Position numbers and translations under genes: made by a program. A DNA stretch of 64,000 bases, taken from contig NZ_BJWY01000012.1 of assembly GCF_007990715.1 (NCBI RefSeq), forward strand, positions 36,377 through 100,376, written 5' to 3'. Below, one piece after another: positions 42,450 through 51,268 of the stretch. How positions within the stretch are numbered: position 1 is the stretch's first letter; each line of letters opens with the position of its first letter. Below the pieces are notes generated by a model. The model worked only from the letters and a program-made list of their open reading frames with translations. It had not been told where the DNA came from and ran no database searches. The DNA comes from Nocardia seriolae NBRC 15557. Lineage in GTDB: Bacteria; Actinomycetota; Actinomycetes; Mycobacteriales; Mycobacteriaceae.

Positions 42450-43013
42450 GTGGCCGACCAGATGACAGCAGCGCGACGGTTACCCTCAGACGTGCCCAAT
42501 CCGCGCCCCCACCTCGGTGAACCACTCGCCCTGGACCTGCTCAATACCCGCTGGATAGACGCGGAAGGGCACCAGGACCTGCTCACCGATGTGCCCGGCG
42601 TGGCGCAATGGCTGGCCGACAACGACCTCGATCTCCCCGCCGACGAGCCGACCCGTCAGGCCCTGCTCACCGCCCGCGAAGCCATCCTGCACACCGTCAA
42701 GGGCGATTCCGCCGACGACCTCAACGCCGTCCTGACCCGCGGCCGCATCCGCCGCGCCCTCACCCCCGACGGCCCCGCCGCACTCCCCGAAGTCGCCAAC
42801 CCGGCCTGGCTCCCCGCCTGGCTGGCCGCCGACAACCTGCTACACCTGCTGGCCGCCACCCCCGACCGCATCAAGAAATGCGCCCACCCCAACTGCGTCC
42901 TCTATTTCCTGGACACCTCGAAAAACGGCACCCGCCGCTGGCATTCGATGGCAGCCTGCGGCAACCGCGCCAAAGCCACCCGCCACTACGCGAAGAAGAT
43001 CCCGCCGAACTAG
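42450..43013 (+). CDS. CGNR zinc-finger / ABATE domain regulator
   Basis: 187 residues. An N-terminal ABATE (DUF1470) domain with LGEPLALDLLNTRWIDAEG, and a C-terminal zinc-ribbon-like region KKCAHPNCVLYFLDTS followed by the CGNR motif in MAACGNRAKATRHYA. Such proteins are stress-responsive regulators. GTG start at 42450. It is next to two ACTGGTTAG-like sites and divergent from the VOC/PNPOx/SnoaL-like unit, which it most likely controls. Confidence 0.88.
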   Translation: MADQMTAARRLPSDVPNPRPHLGEPLALDLLNTRWIDAEGHQDLLTDVPGVAQWLADNDLDLPADEPTRQALLTAREAILHTVKGDSADDLNAVLTRGRIRRALTPDGPAALPEVANPAWLPAWLAADNLLHLLAATPDRIKKCAHPNCVLYFLDTSKNGTRRWHSMAACGNRAKATRHYAKKIPPN

Positions 43014-43017
43014 CGAT

Positions 43018-43209
43018 TCACCACCGCGACTTCGGCACATCGAATTCCGCGCACAGCGCCCGCCACACATCCCGGGGATCGACCCCCGCCTCGATGGCCT
43101 GCGCCCCCGTCCGCCCCATGGACAGCAGCACATGATCGGTCAACAGCACGTCCCCCCGCGCGGTCCCGAACTCGGTATGCAACAACTCCTGGAACTCCGT
43201 CAATCGCAC
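43018..43209 (-). CDS. DUF3046 protein (Rv2738c-like)
   Basis: 63 residues, RLTEFQELLHTEFGTARGDV and VDPRDVWRALCAEFDVPKSRW are diagnostic of DUF3046. In mycobacteria this gene lies beside recA (from memory); here a 6-kb accessory block separates them. GTG 43209 chosen because the longer start adds unrelated residues. Function unknown. Confidence 0.88.
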   Translation of the reverse strand: MRLTEFQELLHTEFGTARGDVLLTDHVLLSMGRTGAQAIEAGVDPRDVWRALCAEFDVPKSRW

Positions 43210-43252
43210 GGCCGCAACCCTACACGCCGCCCCCACCGCCCCCACCCGCTGC

Positions 43253-44401
43253 TCATCGGGTGGCGGCGTGGCAGATTTCGACGGGGTCGGAGACTACCGA
43301 GATGCCGGTGGCGGCGGAGTGGGCGGCGGCGGTGTAGGCGGGGTCGTCGAGGATGCGTTTGACCGCGTCTCGCAGGGATTCGGGGGTGGCGGGGCGAACG
43401 AGGATCGAACTGCCTTGGCGGGCAGCGCGATTGGCCAGTTCCCACTGATCGCCGCCGCCGGGGACGGTGACGATGGGGACACCCGCGAGGAGGGTTTTGG
43501 CGAGCAGGCCGTGACCGCCGCCGCCGATCACCACCGAGGCGTGGCGCAGCAGGGCGTCCTGGCGGCCCAAACCGGCTGTGGCCCAGGCGGGCAGGTCGGC
43601 GGGCGGGGTGTCGAGCATGGAGACGGCCACTCGGACGCCCGCGCCCTCGAGGGCTTCCAGGGCGAGTTCCGCCAGGCCCGCGGTGCCGGTCTGGGCGGTC
43701 GAGGGGGCGACCATGACCAGCGGCTCGTCGCCGGGCGGAAGGTCGAGAATGTGATCGGTGGGCTCCCACAGCAGGGGGCCGACCAGGTGGGCGTTGTCGG
43801 GCCAATCCGGGCGGGGGACCTCGAGGGCGGGCAAGGTGGCGACGAGCCGCGCGGTGGGGCCCGGGTCCTGTGGCGGCAGGCCGATACTCGCGCGCGCCTG
43901 CTCACGCTGCGACTCCCCTCGGCGGATCGCCCGCGAGGTCAGGCCGCGCAGCACCGAGTCCCGGGCGCGCCCGCGCACGCCCTCCCCCACCGCGAGCCCA
44001 CTTCCGATGGGCGGCAAGCCCTTCGACGGCAGATACAGCGGATGCGGCGACAGCTCCACCCACGGCAGCCTCAACCGCTCGGCGGCCATTCCGCCCCCGG
44101 CGGTCAGCACATCCGACACCACCAGTTCCGGCAGCATGGCGCTCAGATCCGGCAGGATCTCCGTCGAAATATGCGCGGCCCGTTGATGAATCTTCGAGCC
44201 CGCGTCGTCATCGTCATCCTCGGCGCGCGGTGCCAGCCCTTTCAGCCGCCGCACCCCGATCCCCGCGTCCCGCGCCGCATCGAACCACCGCGGACTGGTG
44301 AACAACACCGGCTCATCCCCCGCCGCCAGCAATCGCTCACACAACGCAATCGCCGGAAACGCATGCCCCGGATCCGGCCCGGCCACCACCGCTACTCGCA
44401 C
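43253..44401 (-). CDS. Glycosyltransferase, MGT family (Rv2739c-like)
   Basis: 382 residues, GT-B fold. The N-terminus VRVAVVAGPDPGHAFPAIAL is the classic start. The C-terminal nucleotide-sugar site contains VVIGGGGHGLLAKTLLAGVP, then VPGGGDQWELANRAARQG. It transfers sugar to a small hydrophobic acceptor (macrolide or lipid-like) by family analogy. The GTG at 44401 is set by homology, since the upstream open frame is Arg-rich filler. Located as Rv2739c relative to DUF3046. Confidence 0.88.
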   Translation of the reverse strand: MRVAVVAGPDPGHAFPAIALCERLLAAGDEPVLFTSPRWFDAARDAGIGVRRLKGLAPRAEDDDDDAGSKIHQRAAHISTEILPDLSAMLPELVVSDVLTAGGGMAAERLRLPWVELSPHPLYLPSKGLPPIGSGLAVGEGVRGRARDSVLRGLTSRAIRRGESQREQARASIGLPPQDPGPTARLVATLPALEVPRPDWPDNAHLVGPLLWEPTDHILDLPPGDEPLVMVAPSTAQTGTAGLAELALEALEGAGVRVAVSMLDTPPADLPAWATAGLGRQDALLRHASVVIGGGGHGLLAKTLLAGVPIVTVPGGGDQWELANRAARQGSSILVRPATPESLRDAVKRILDDPAYTAAAHSAATGISVVSDPVEICHAATR

Positions 44402-44663
44402 GCCGACAGACTGCCACACCCCACCGACGCCGCCCGCACCTGCCAACCGTGATGTCGCCATCAGCACGGACCACACGCCGAGACGACAGCGATCCATCCC
44501 ACTGGCAGACCGAGACTCGCCCGCCGCCGGAAAACCAGCTCGTCGGCCGATCGAATGGGACTCGGCCCACCGGCCGACCACGATTCGGCTCACCGGCCGG
44601 TCGAGATCCGGCTCGTTGGGCGACGGAATCTGCACACGGGGTGGCGAGTGGAGGTGGTCGGGT

Positions 44664-45377
44664 TCAGCCCGCGAAGTTGTAGAGCTCGAACGCGACAGCG
44701 CGGGCGGCGGGGAAGCCTTCCTTGGGGCCGGTGGTCATCTCCAGGACGGCGCGGGCCTGGGTTTCGACGGGGTCGGGGCTCAGGGCCTCGAGGTAGCGGC
44801 GATGGGCGATGAGGGATTCCACGCCGACCTCGAAGGTTTCGGTGACGTCCACGGCGTGGCTGCCGTCGGTGACACCGCAGACGGCGGCCCAGCGGGGAGA
44901 CCAGGCCGGGAGGTCGGCGAGGTCGGGGTGGATCCATTCGTTGCCGGCGTCGGAGACGGCGTCGAGGGCGGCGCGGCCGACGGCGCGATGGTCGGCGGAG
45001 TTGGCGTAGCCGCGGGCCCAGGTGCCGCCGAAGTTGAACAGCACCACCATTTCCGGGCGGTGGCGGCGGATGGCGGCGGCGAGATCGCGACGCAGGGTCA
45101 GGGATTCCTCGATACGGCCGTCGGGGTGGCCGAGGAATTCCACCTCGGAGACGCCGACGACCTTGGCGGAGGCGCGCTCCTCGTCCTCGCGCAGCGGGCC
45201 CGACTCGGCGGGCGGCAACCCCGCGATCCCGGCCTCGCCGCTGCTGACCAGCACGTACCGAATGTCCTTGCCCTGCCGCGTCCATCGCGCGACGGCCGAC
45301 GCCGCACCGTACTCGATGTCATCGGGATGCGCGACGATGACGATCCCGCGCTGCCAGTCCTCGGGAAGCTGTTCCAT
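44664..45377 (-). CDS. PIG-L family deacetylase (LmbE-like)
   Basis: 237 residues, zinc-dependent N-acetylglucosaminyl deacetylase fold. The zinc motif AHPDDIEYG, then RYVLVSSGEAGI, DEERASAKVVGVSEVEFLGH, FGGTWARGYANSADHRAVG (third ligand His) and the C-terminal VETQARAVLEMT. Relatives act on mycothiol or glycan conjugates; which one is not visible. ATG 45377 preferred over 45410. Confidence 0.88.
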   Translation of the reverse strand: MEQLPEDWQRGIVIVAHPDDIEYGAASAVARWTRQGKDIRYVLVSSGEAGIAGLPPAESGPLREDEERASAKVVGVSEVEFLGHPDGRIEESLTLRRDLAAAIRRHRPEMVVLFNFGGTWARGYANSADHRAVGRAALDAVSDAGNEWIHPDLADLPAWSPRWAAVCGVTDGSHAVDVTETFEVGVESLIAHRRYLEALSPDPVETQARAVLEMTTGPKEGFPAARAVAFELYNFAG

Positions 45378-45441
45378 GCCCCCATTCAACCTCAGCCGCA
45401 CGGCCCGCACGCCGTCCGGCCCACCGCCCGGGCGCGGGCGT

Positions 45442-46593
45442 TCACAACATCGCGAGCACGCCCTCGAACGCGGCCTCGGCCGCGCCCAGCAGCTTCAGAT
45501 CGGCTCCCAGCCTGGACTTTTCGATACGGACACCGCCCAGGGCGCGGCTGACCATGCTGCGGCGGCGCACCTGCTCGCCCACGCGGGCGACGGCGCCGTC
45601 GGGCAGCGCGGTGAAGAGATCGCCCAGCACGACGAGTTCGGGGCCGAGGATGTTCACCACATTGACCAGGCCGAGGGTCAGCCAGTCCAGATATTCGCGC
45701 AGGTGGGTTTCCCAATCGCCGTGCAGCTCAAGCAGTTCGGCGACGATCGCGCCGCGCGGGCCGTGCTCGGGCATACCGAGAGCGCGGCACAGCGCGGCCT
45801 CGCCGACCTCGGTCTCCCAGCAGCCCTCGTTGCCGCAGTGGCAGATTCGGCCGCCGGGGCGCACGGTCATGTGGCCGATCTCGCCGAGATATCCGGCGGA
45901 GCCGCGCAGCAGCGCGCCCTGCGCGATCAGCCCGCCGCCCACGCCGACATCGGCGGAGACGAACACCGCGTCGGCCGCCCCGCGCCCCGCACCCCTGACA
46001 TGCTCTGCGAGCGCACCGAATTCGGCGTCGTTGCCGACCACGACGGGCAGGTCGAGCACCGTGCGCAGCCGCTGCCCCAGCGCCACCTCGCCCCAGCACA
46101 GGTTGGCCGCGGTGTGCACCAGCCCGTCGGCGCGCCGCACCACCCCGGGCACGCACACCCCCGCCGCCACCGGCCGTAACCCCAGGTCCTGGGCCAGCAT
46201 GGCGGCCGACTCCGCGACGTGGGTGATCACCTCGTCCGGTTCCCGTTGCCGCCCACGCAGATTCCAGCTGTTGCGCCCCAGGATCTGCCCGCCGAAACCC
46301 ACCAGTGCGATCCCCGCGTGCTCGACCTGCACGTCCACCGCGAGCACCACCGCCGCCTGCGGTTGCGGCAGCACCAGCAGCGAGGGCCGCCCGGCCCCGC
46401 GCGCCATACGCGGCACCTTCTCCTCCACCACCCCGTCCTCGGTCAGGCCGTCGACGAGCATCTTGATGGTGGAACGATTGAGCCCGAGCGCGGTCGCCAG
46501 CGCCGCACGGGTGGCGGGGCCTCCGGTGTGCAGGAGCCGCAGGAGGCTGGACCGGTTGAACCGGCGCACCTCGTCCGGTCGGGCGACGGTCAT
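45442..46593 (-). CDS. ROK-family transcriptional regulator
   Basis: 383 residues. N-terminal winged HTH FNRSSLLRLLHTGGPATRAA, LGLNRSTIKMLVDGLTEDG. C-terminal ROK/kinase-like domain with DVQVEHAGIALVGFGGQ, the zinc motif CHCGNEGCWE and sugar-binding loops. XylR/NagC-type sugar repressor. It lies directly downstream of the sugar ABC genes on the same strand, so it probably regulates them. A 35-bp palindrome sits upstream of the ABC operon. Confidence 0.9.
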   Translation of the reverse strand: MTVARPDEVRRFNRSSLLRLLHTGGPATRAALATALGLNRSTIKMLVDGLTEDGVVEEKVPRMARGAGRPSLLVLPQPQAAVVLAVDVQVEHAGIALVGFGGQILGRNSWNLRGRQREPDEVITHVAESAAMLAQDLGLRPVAAGVCVPGVVRRADGLVHTAANLCWGEVALGQRLRTVLDLPVVVGNDAEFGALAEHVRGAGRGAADAVFVSADVGVGGGLIAQGALLRGSAGYLGEIGHMTVRPGGRICHCGNEGCWETEVGEAALCRALGMPEHGPRGAIVAELLELHGDWETHLREYLDWLTLGLVNVVNILGPELVVLGDLFTALPDGAVARVGEQVRRRSMVSRALGGVRIEKSRLGADLKLLGAAEAAFEGVLAML

Positions 46594-46656
46594 GGACCGG
46601 TTTCTACCATTGCGCGGCCCGATGATCCGATATCACCACGGCCCGAAAGCCGGTGC

Positions 46657-46704
46657 CCGCCACGCCGCACCGGCCGGTGTCCGCCACGCCGCACCGGCCG
46701 GTGT
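46657..46704. repeat. Two 24-bp tandem repeats with internal palindromes
   Basis: Exact tandem copies at 46657-46680 and 46681-46704, followed by a partial third copy. Each contains the palindrome GCACCGGCCGGTGT. It lies between the permease stop (46715) and the ROK start (46593) and may act as paired hairpins that reduce read-through. Confidence 0.7.
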
Positions 46705-46714
46705 CCGCCGGGCC

Positions 46715-48178
46715 TCACCGGCCCGCGGTCGCCGCGCGGCGGCGCGACAACGCGTCCACGGTCGCGGCGAGCAGCAGCACCAGCCCGGTCACGATGGACA
46801 CCACCGCCGCCGGCTGCCGCAGCAGGCCGAGACCGTTCGACACCACCGCCAGCACCGCGCCGCCGATCACCGCGTCGGCCACCCGGCCCCTGCCGCCGAA
46901 CAGCGAGGTGCCGCCGATCACCGCCGCGCCCACCGCGAACAGCAGGGTATTGAGCCCGCCCGCCTGCGGATCGACCGAGCCGACCTTCGACGAGTAGACG
47001 ATCGCCCCGACCGCCGCGCACGAGGAACTGATGACGAAAACGCTTGCCCGCAACTGGGTCACATTGATGCCCGCGCGCCGCGCGGCCTCGACATTGCCGC
47101 CGACCGCGTAGATGTGGCGGCCGTAGGTGGTGCGGGTGAGCGCGTAGGTGCCCGCCACCAGCAGCACCAGCACGATCGGAACCACGTACGGCACACCGGA
47201 GATGACGATCAGCTTGCTGGGCGAGCGGTTGACGGTGAGCAGCGCCGTCACCGCGATCGCGAACCCGACCAGCGCCGAAACCTTCGCCGCCACCAGCGGA
47301 GTCGGCGAGGTCACCAATCCCCTTCGCCTGCGCAGGAAGTGCCCGCCGAGCGTGACACCGGCGTACCCGCCCGCCGCCACCACACACAGCACCCAACTGC
47401 CCGCCGTCGACAGATTCCCGTTGGCCACCTCGTTGAGCACGTGCAAGGAGCTGATCCCCAGCACCCCGCCCTCGCCGATGAGCTGCAGGATCACGCCCTG
47501 CCACGCCAGGAACAGAGCCAGCGTCACCACGAACGACGGCATGCCGATCTTGGCGATCAGGAACCCGGCGATGGAGCCGATGGCCGCGCCCACGCACACC
47601 GCGAGCAGCATCTCGATCCACGGATTCGCCTGCAGGCCGAGGACCGTCAGCAGCATGCCGAGCAGCGAGAACGCCACGCCCGGCCAGATCCGCAGCAGTC
47701 CCGCGAGGATCGCCGCCAGCAGCAGCATGGCGTTGAACACGAAGAACACCGTGGATCCCATGCCGGTCAACAGGTTTCCGTTGTCCACGTAGTGCATGGC
47801 CAGCACCGCGGCCGCGACACCGGAGGCGGTGCCCGCCGACAGATCGATCTCGCCGATCAGCAGCACGAACACGATTCCGATGGCGATGATGGTCTGGCCC
47901 GCGCCCTGCGCCAGCAGGTTCGCGATGTTGTTGAGCGAGAAGAACACATCCGACATCAGCGAGAACAGCACGACCAAGGCGATCAACCCGAGAATCGCCG
48001 GTAGTGAACCGATTTCACCGCCCCGGAGCCGGGACACGTAGTCGCGCAGGGCTTCCCGGGTGGACAGCGTCGTGGTGTCGATCTCGAAATCGGTGATGAC
48101 GGTCTCGGTGTCCGCCGATTCCGAAACATTGGTCATCTCAGCGGCTTTCTCGTTGACAGCCCCACCACTCTCGTTCAC
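46715..48178 (-). CDS. Sugar ABC transporter permease (XylH/RbsC-like)
   Basis: 487 residues, larger than usual. Hydrophobic core with EIDLSAGTASGVAAAVLA, GMPSFVVTLALFLAWQGVIL and AVGGNVEAARRAGINVTQLR, characteristic of ribose/xylose-type permeases. GTG 48178 overlaps the ATPase stop (GTGA); an ATG a little downstream (MTNVSESAD) is an alternative. About 10 hydrophobic segments. Confidence 0.9.
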   Translation of the reverse strand: MNESGGAVNEKAAEMTNVSESADTETVITDFEIDTTTLSTREALRDYVSRLRGGEIGSLPAILGLIALVVLFSLMSDVFFSLNNIANLLAQGAGQTIIAIGIVFVLLIGEIDLSAGTASGVAAAVLAMHYVDNGNLLTGMGSTVFFVFNAMLLLAAILAGLLRIWPGVAFSLLGMLLTVLGLQANPWIEMLLAVCVGAAIGSIAGFLIAKIGMPSFVVTLALFLAWQGVILQLIGEGGVLGISSLHVLNEVANGNLSTAGSWVLCVVAAGGYAGVTLGGHFLRRRRGLVTSPTPLVAAKVSALVGFAIAVTALLTVNRSPSKLIVISGVPYVVPIVLVLLVAGTYALTRTTYGRHIYAVGGNVEAARRAGINVTQLRASVFVISSSCAAVGAIVYSSKVGSVDPQAGGLNTLLFAVGAAVIGGTSLFGGRGRVADAVIGGAVLAVVSNGLGLLRQPAAVVSIVTGLVLLLAATVDALSRRRAATAGR

Positions 48179-48948
48179 AGCGCCACCGCTTCGGGCCGCG
48201 CCAACCCGAGATCACCCGAGCGTCCCGCGGTGATCAACTCCACCACCTGGCCGGTGGTGACATCCGCGGTCCGCACCTGCGCCGCCATCCGGCCCAGGTA
48301 CAGCACCGCGATCCGGTCCGCGACCTCGAACACATCGGCCAGGTTGTGGCTGATCAGCACCACCCCGAGTCCCTTTTCGGCCAGCCACCGCACCAGATCC
48401 AGCACCTGCCGGGTCTGCGCCACGCCCAGCGCCGCGGTCGGCTCGTCCAACAGCACCAGATTGCTGTTCCACAGCACCGCTTTCGCGATCGCCACGGTCT
48501 GGCGCTGCCCACCGGACAGGGCTGCGACCGGGGTGCGCACCGACTTCACGGTGCGCACCCCCAACGAGGCCAGGGTGCGCCGCGCCGCCTCCTCCATGCT
48601 CGCCTCGTCCAGCAGCCACGGCTTGCCGCGCTCCCGGCCGAGGAACATGTTGGCCACGATGTCGAGATTGTCGGCCAGGGCCAGGTCCTGGTAGACGACC
48701 TCGATGCCGAGCGCCGCCGCGTCCTTGGGGCCACGCAGGTGCACGGGTTCACGCCGGAAGCGCACTTCGCCGGAGTCGGCGGCGTGGATTCCGGCAACAC
48801 ATTTCACCAGCGTGGATTTGCCCGCGCCATTGTCGCCGACGAGTGCGGTGACCTCTCCCGCCGGCACGGTGAGGTCCACGTCGTGCAGCACGTGCACCGG
48901 CCCGAAACTCTTGTTCAGTCCGGTTATCTGGAGCAGCGGCTCGCTCAT
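48175..48948 (-). CDS. Sugar ABC transporter ATP-binding protein, single-domain
   Basis: 257 residues, one nucleotide-binding domain instead of the two usual for XylG/RbsA/MglA. Walker A VGDNGAGKST (residues 37-46), signature ALSGGQRQTVAIAKA, Walker B NLVLLDEPTAALG, H-loop LISHNLA. The ATG at 48948 follows GAGGAAACAGAC. It must homodimerise. Between permease and binding protein in one operon. Confidence 0.9.
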   Translation of the reverse strand: MSEPLLQITGLNKSFGPVHVLHDVDLTVPAGEVTALVGDNGAGKSTLVKCVAGIHAADSGEVRFRREPVHLRGPKDAAALGIEVVYQDLALADNLDIVANMFLGRERGKPWLLDEASMEEAARRTLASLGVRTVKSVRTPVAALSGGQRQTVAIAKAVLWNSNLVLLDEPTAALGVAQTRQVLDLVRWLAEKGLGVVLISHNLADVFEVADRIAVLYLGRMAAQVRTADVTTGQVVELITAGRSGDLGLARPEAVAL

Positions 48949-48958
48949 GTCTGTTTCC

Positions 48959-50113
48959 TCAGGCAATGCCGAGTTCGGCGCAGGCGGACTTCACGTCACC
49001 GGAGCAGACGTCGGCGGCCTTCACGAAACCGGCATCCACCACCTGCTTGACCTCGGACTTGGTGATCAACTGCGGTTGCAGCAGCACCGATTTCACGTCG
49101 CGCTTGCCCTTGGGGTCCTGACTCACGCCCACCGCCAGCGCATCCGCGGCGGCCTTGTCGCCCTTGGCCAGTGCCACAGCGAGTTTCGCGGCGCTCTCGG
49201 CCTCGTCCTTGATGGGCTTGAACACGGTCATGTACTGGTCGCCGCGCAGCACCGCCTTGAGCCCGTCCACGGTGGCGTCCTGACCGGTCACCGGCACCTT
49301 GCCATTGAGGCCGTTCTTCTTCAGCACCGTGATCACCGCGCCGGCCAGGCCGTCGTTGGCCGCGACCACGCCGTCGACCTTGCCGCCGTTGCCGGTGAGG
49401 ATCTGCTCGAAGGTGGTGCCGCCCTTCTGGTTGTTCCAGTCGTCGATGGGCTGGCTGCGCACCAATTTCAAAGCGCCCGAGTCATAGAGGGGTTGCAGCA
49501 CCGACTCCTGGCCCTGGTGGAACAGCGTCGCGTTGTTGTCGGTCGGCGCGCCCTCGATCTCGACGACCTGCGCGCCCGGCTTGTCCTTGAGCGCGGTGGC
49601 CAGGCCCTGGCCCTGCAGCGCGCCGACCTTCACATTGTCGAAAGACACGTAGTAGTCCGAGGATCCGCCGAGATTGAGCCGGTCGTAGTCGATGGTCGGG
49701 ATGTCGGCCTTCTTGGCCTTGGCCGCGACCGCGCCGCCGACCTCGCCGTTGATGGAGGCGATGAGCAGCACCTTCACGCCCTTGGCGATCATGCCGTCGG
49801 CGAGGGTGGAGAACTTCTGGACGTCGCCCTGCGCGTTCTGCACGTCGGCGTCGAAACCGGCCTCGCTCAGCGCCTTCTTCAGCAGCGGCTTGTCGAAGGC
49901 TTCCCAGCGGGCCGAGGTGGCGGTCTCGGGGAGGATGACCCCGACCGTGCCATTGGCGCCGCCGCCCGACGGCGCGCTCGAGGAGGAGGAACCGCTGCTG
50001 GAGTTGGATCCGCAGGCGGTGAGGGTCAACAGACCGGATAGTGCCAGCGCGGCAGCGGCGTATCCCCGTCGGCGTCCGGACTTCTTCGGCGGGAGCGCGC
50101 TTTTCGTCCTCAT
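48959..50113 (-). CDS. Sugar-binding lipoprotein (xylose/ribose type)
   Basis: 384-residue periplasmic-binding-protein family receptor. Type II signal (YAAAALALSGLLTLTAC) with lipobox LTAC, a Ser-rich linker, then GVILPETATSARWEAFDKPL, VKVLLIASINGEVGGAV, VDGVVAANDGLAGAVI and VPVTGQDATVDGLKAVL. These motifs indicate monosaccharide binding. The ATG at 50113 follows GAAAGAAGGTCACC. First gene of the ABC operon, under a palindromic operator. Confidence 0.92.
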   Translation of the reverse strand: MRTKSALPPKKSGRRRGYAAAALALSGLLTLTACGSNSSSGSSSSSAPSGGGANGTVGVILPETATSARWEAFDKPLLKKALSEAGFDADVQNAQGDVQKFSTLADGMIAKGVKVLLIASINGEVGGAVAAKAKKADIPTIDYDRLNLGGSSDYYVSFDNVKVGALQGQGLATALKDKPGAQVVEIEGAPTDNNATLFHQGQESVLQPLYDSGALKLVRSQPIDDWNNQKGGTTFEQILTGNGGKVDGVVAANDGLAGAVITVLKKNGLNGKVPVTGQDATVDGLKAVLRGDQYMTVFKPIKDEAESAAKLAVALAKGDKAAADALAVGVSQDPKGKRDVKSVLLQPQLITKSEVKQVVDAGFVKAADVCSGDVKSACAELGIA

Positions 50114-50173
50114 CAGGGTGACCTTCTTTCCAAGGACACCGTAAGCGGCGGTCACTGGGTGTGACCGCGCACA

Positions 50174-50208
50174 CACGGCATATGTTGTGGGCAACAACAT
50201 ATGCCGTG
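50174..50208. promoter_or_regulatory. 35-bp palindrome upstream of the sugar ABC operon
   Basis: CACGGCATATGTTGT / ACAACATATGCCGTG, perfect 15-bp arms with a GGGCA spacer, 61 bases before the binding-protein start. It lies in the promoter position for the operon, so a ROK or other dimeric regulator is the likely binder. It is also upstream of nothing else on the plus strand. Confidence 0.7.
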
Positions 50209-50253
50209 CGGGTCACTCATATGGGACGTTTCGCCAAATCGATCGCCCCCGGT

Positions 50254-51198
50254 TCAGGGCAGCAGGATCACCTTCCCGCCCGCGTGCCCGTCCCGCACGA
50301 AGTCGTGCGCGGCAGCAACCTCGGCTAGCGGAAACGTCTTGGCAATGGCCAGATCCAGCTTGCCCGCCGACAGCAGCGGCAACAGCTCCCGCCAGGTATT
50401 GCCGCGAATCTCGGTGCCCGGATCCGCGCCGGGGCCCATGCCGAGCACCTTGAACCCGTCCGCGGCCGCCCGCCCGAACGCCACGATGGACGCGATCCGG
50501 CTGCGGTCGGCCACCAGCTCCAGCGAGACGTCCACCGCCTCGTCGGTGCCGACCGTGTCGAGGGCGGCATCGATACCGTTGGGCGCCAAGGCCTTCACGC
50601 GATCCGCCAACCCCGGCCCGTATTCGACCGGCTCCACCCCGTAGGCGCGCAACCGCTCGTGGCGGCTCGCCGACGCGGTACCGATCACCCGCGCACCCCG
50701 TGCGACCGCCAGTTGCGCGGCCAGCGCGCCCACACTGCCCGCGGCCCCGTGCACGAGCACCGTGTCCCCCGGGCCGACGCCGGTCGCGGTCAGCAGGTGC
50801 ACCGCGGTGCCACCGACCGAGAGCACACCCGCGGCCTGCTTCCACTCCACATCGGCCGGTTTGGGCACGACCACCGCGGCCCGCGCGTTCACGGCCGTCG
50901 CGTAACCCCCGCTCACCGGCGCGATCACCTCGTCGCCGACGGCGATCGGGCCGGCGGGGCCCACCGCATCGGACCCGACCGCGGTGACCACACCCGACAC
51001 CTCAAGACCCAGCCGCATCGGCAGCTTGCCCGGATCGGTGCCGAACGCACCGCTGTAAACCTTGTAGTCGAAGGGATTCACCCCGGCCGCGCGCACCGCG
51101 ACGGTGACCTCTCCAGGCCCCGGCTCGGGCACCTCGATCTCGATGAGCGACAAAACTTCCGGTCCACCGTATGCGGCGGCAACGACAGCAGTAGCCAT
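50254..51198 (-). CDS. Quinone oxidoreductase, zinc-free MDR family
   Basis: 314 residues, NADPH-dependent medium-chain reductase. GroES-like N-terminal half with VRAAGVNPFDYKVYSGAFG and RLGLEVSGVV; Rossmann half with VLVHGAAGSVGALAAQLAVA. No structural-zinc cysteines, so QOR/zeta-crystallin type. ATG 51198. Stands alone between the ABC promoter and the small membrane protein. Confidence 0.9.
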   Translation of the reverse strand: MATAVVAAAYGGPEVLSLIEIEVPEPGPGEVTVAVRAAGVNPFDYKVYSGAFGTDPGKLPMRLGLEVSGVVTAVGSDAVGPAGPIAVGDEVIAPVSGGYATAVNARAAVVVPKPADVEWKQAAGVLSVGGTAVHLLTATGVGPGDTVLVHGAAGSVGALAAQLAVARGARVIGTASASRHERLRAYGVEPVEYGPGLADRVKALAPNGIDAALDTVGTDEAVDVSLELVADRSRIASIVAFGRAAADGFKVLGMGPGADPGTEIRGNTWRELLPLLSAGKLDLAIAKTFPLAEVAAAHDFVRDGHAGGKVILLP

Positions 51199-51216
51199 GT
51201 CGCGATGATACGGAAA

Positions 51217-51254
51217 AGGACCGTCCGCCCCGGCTATCCGGGATGAACGGTCCT
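51217..51254 (-). terminator. Rho-independent terminator after the 58-residue membrane gene
   Basis: AGGACCGT / ACGGTCCT outer arms with an inner CCCGG-ATAG-CCGGG hairpin; on the minus strand followed by TTTTCC. It ends the transcript that starts at or above 51445. Confidence 0.8.
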
Positions 51255-51268
51255 CGCCTTGCGCGCCG

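Noticed and set aside
45554..48004. An 816-codon plus-strand open frame over the ROK and permease genes
   Set aside because: His/Arg/Gln-rich shadow of genes with strong protein motifs on the other strand; no ribosome site or family similarity.
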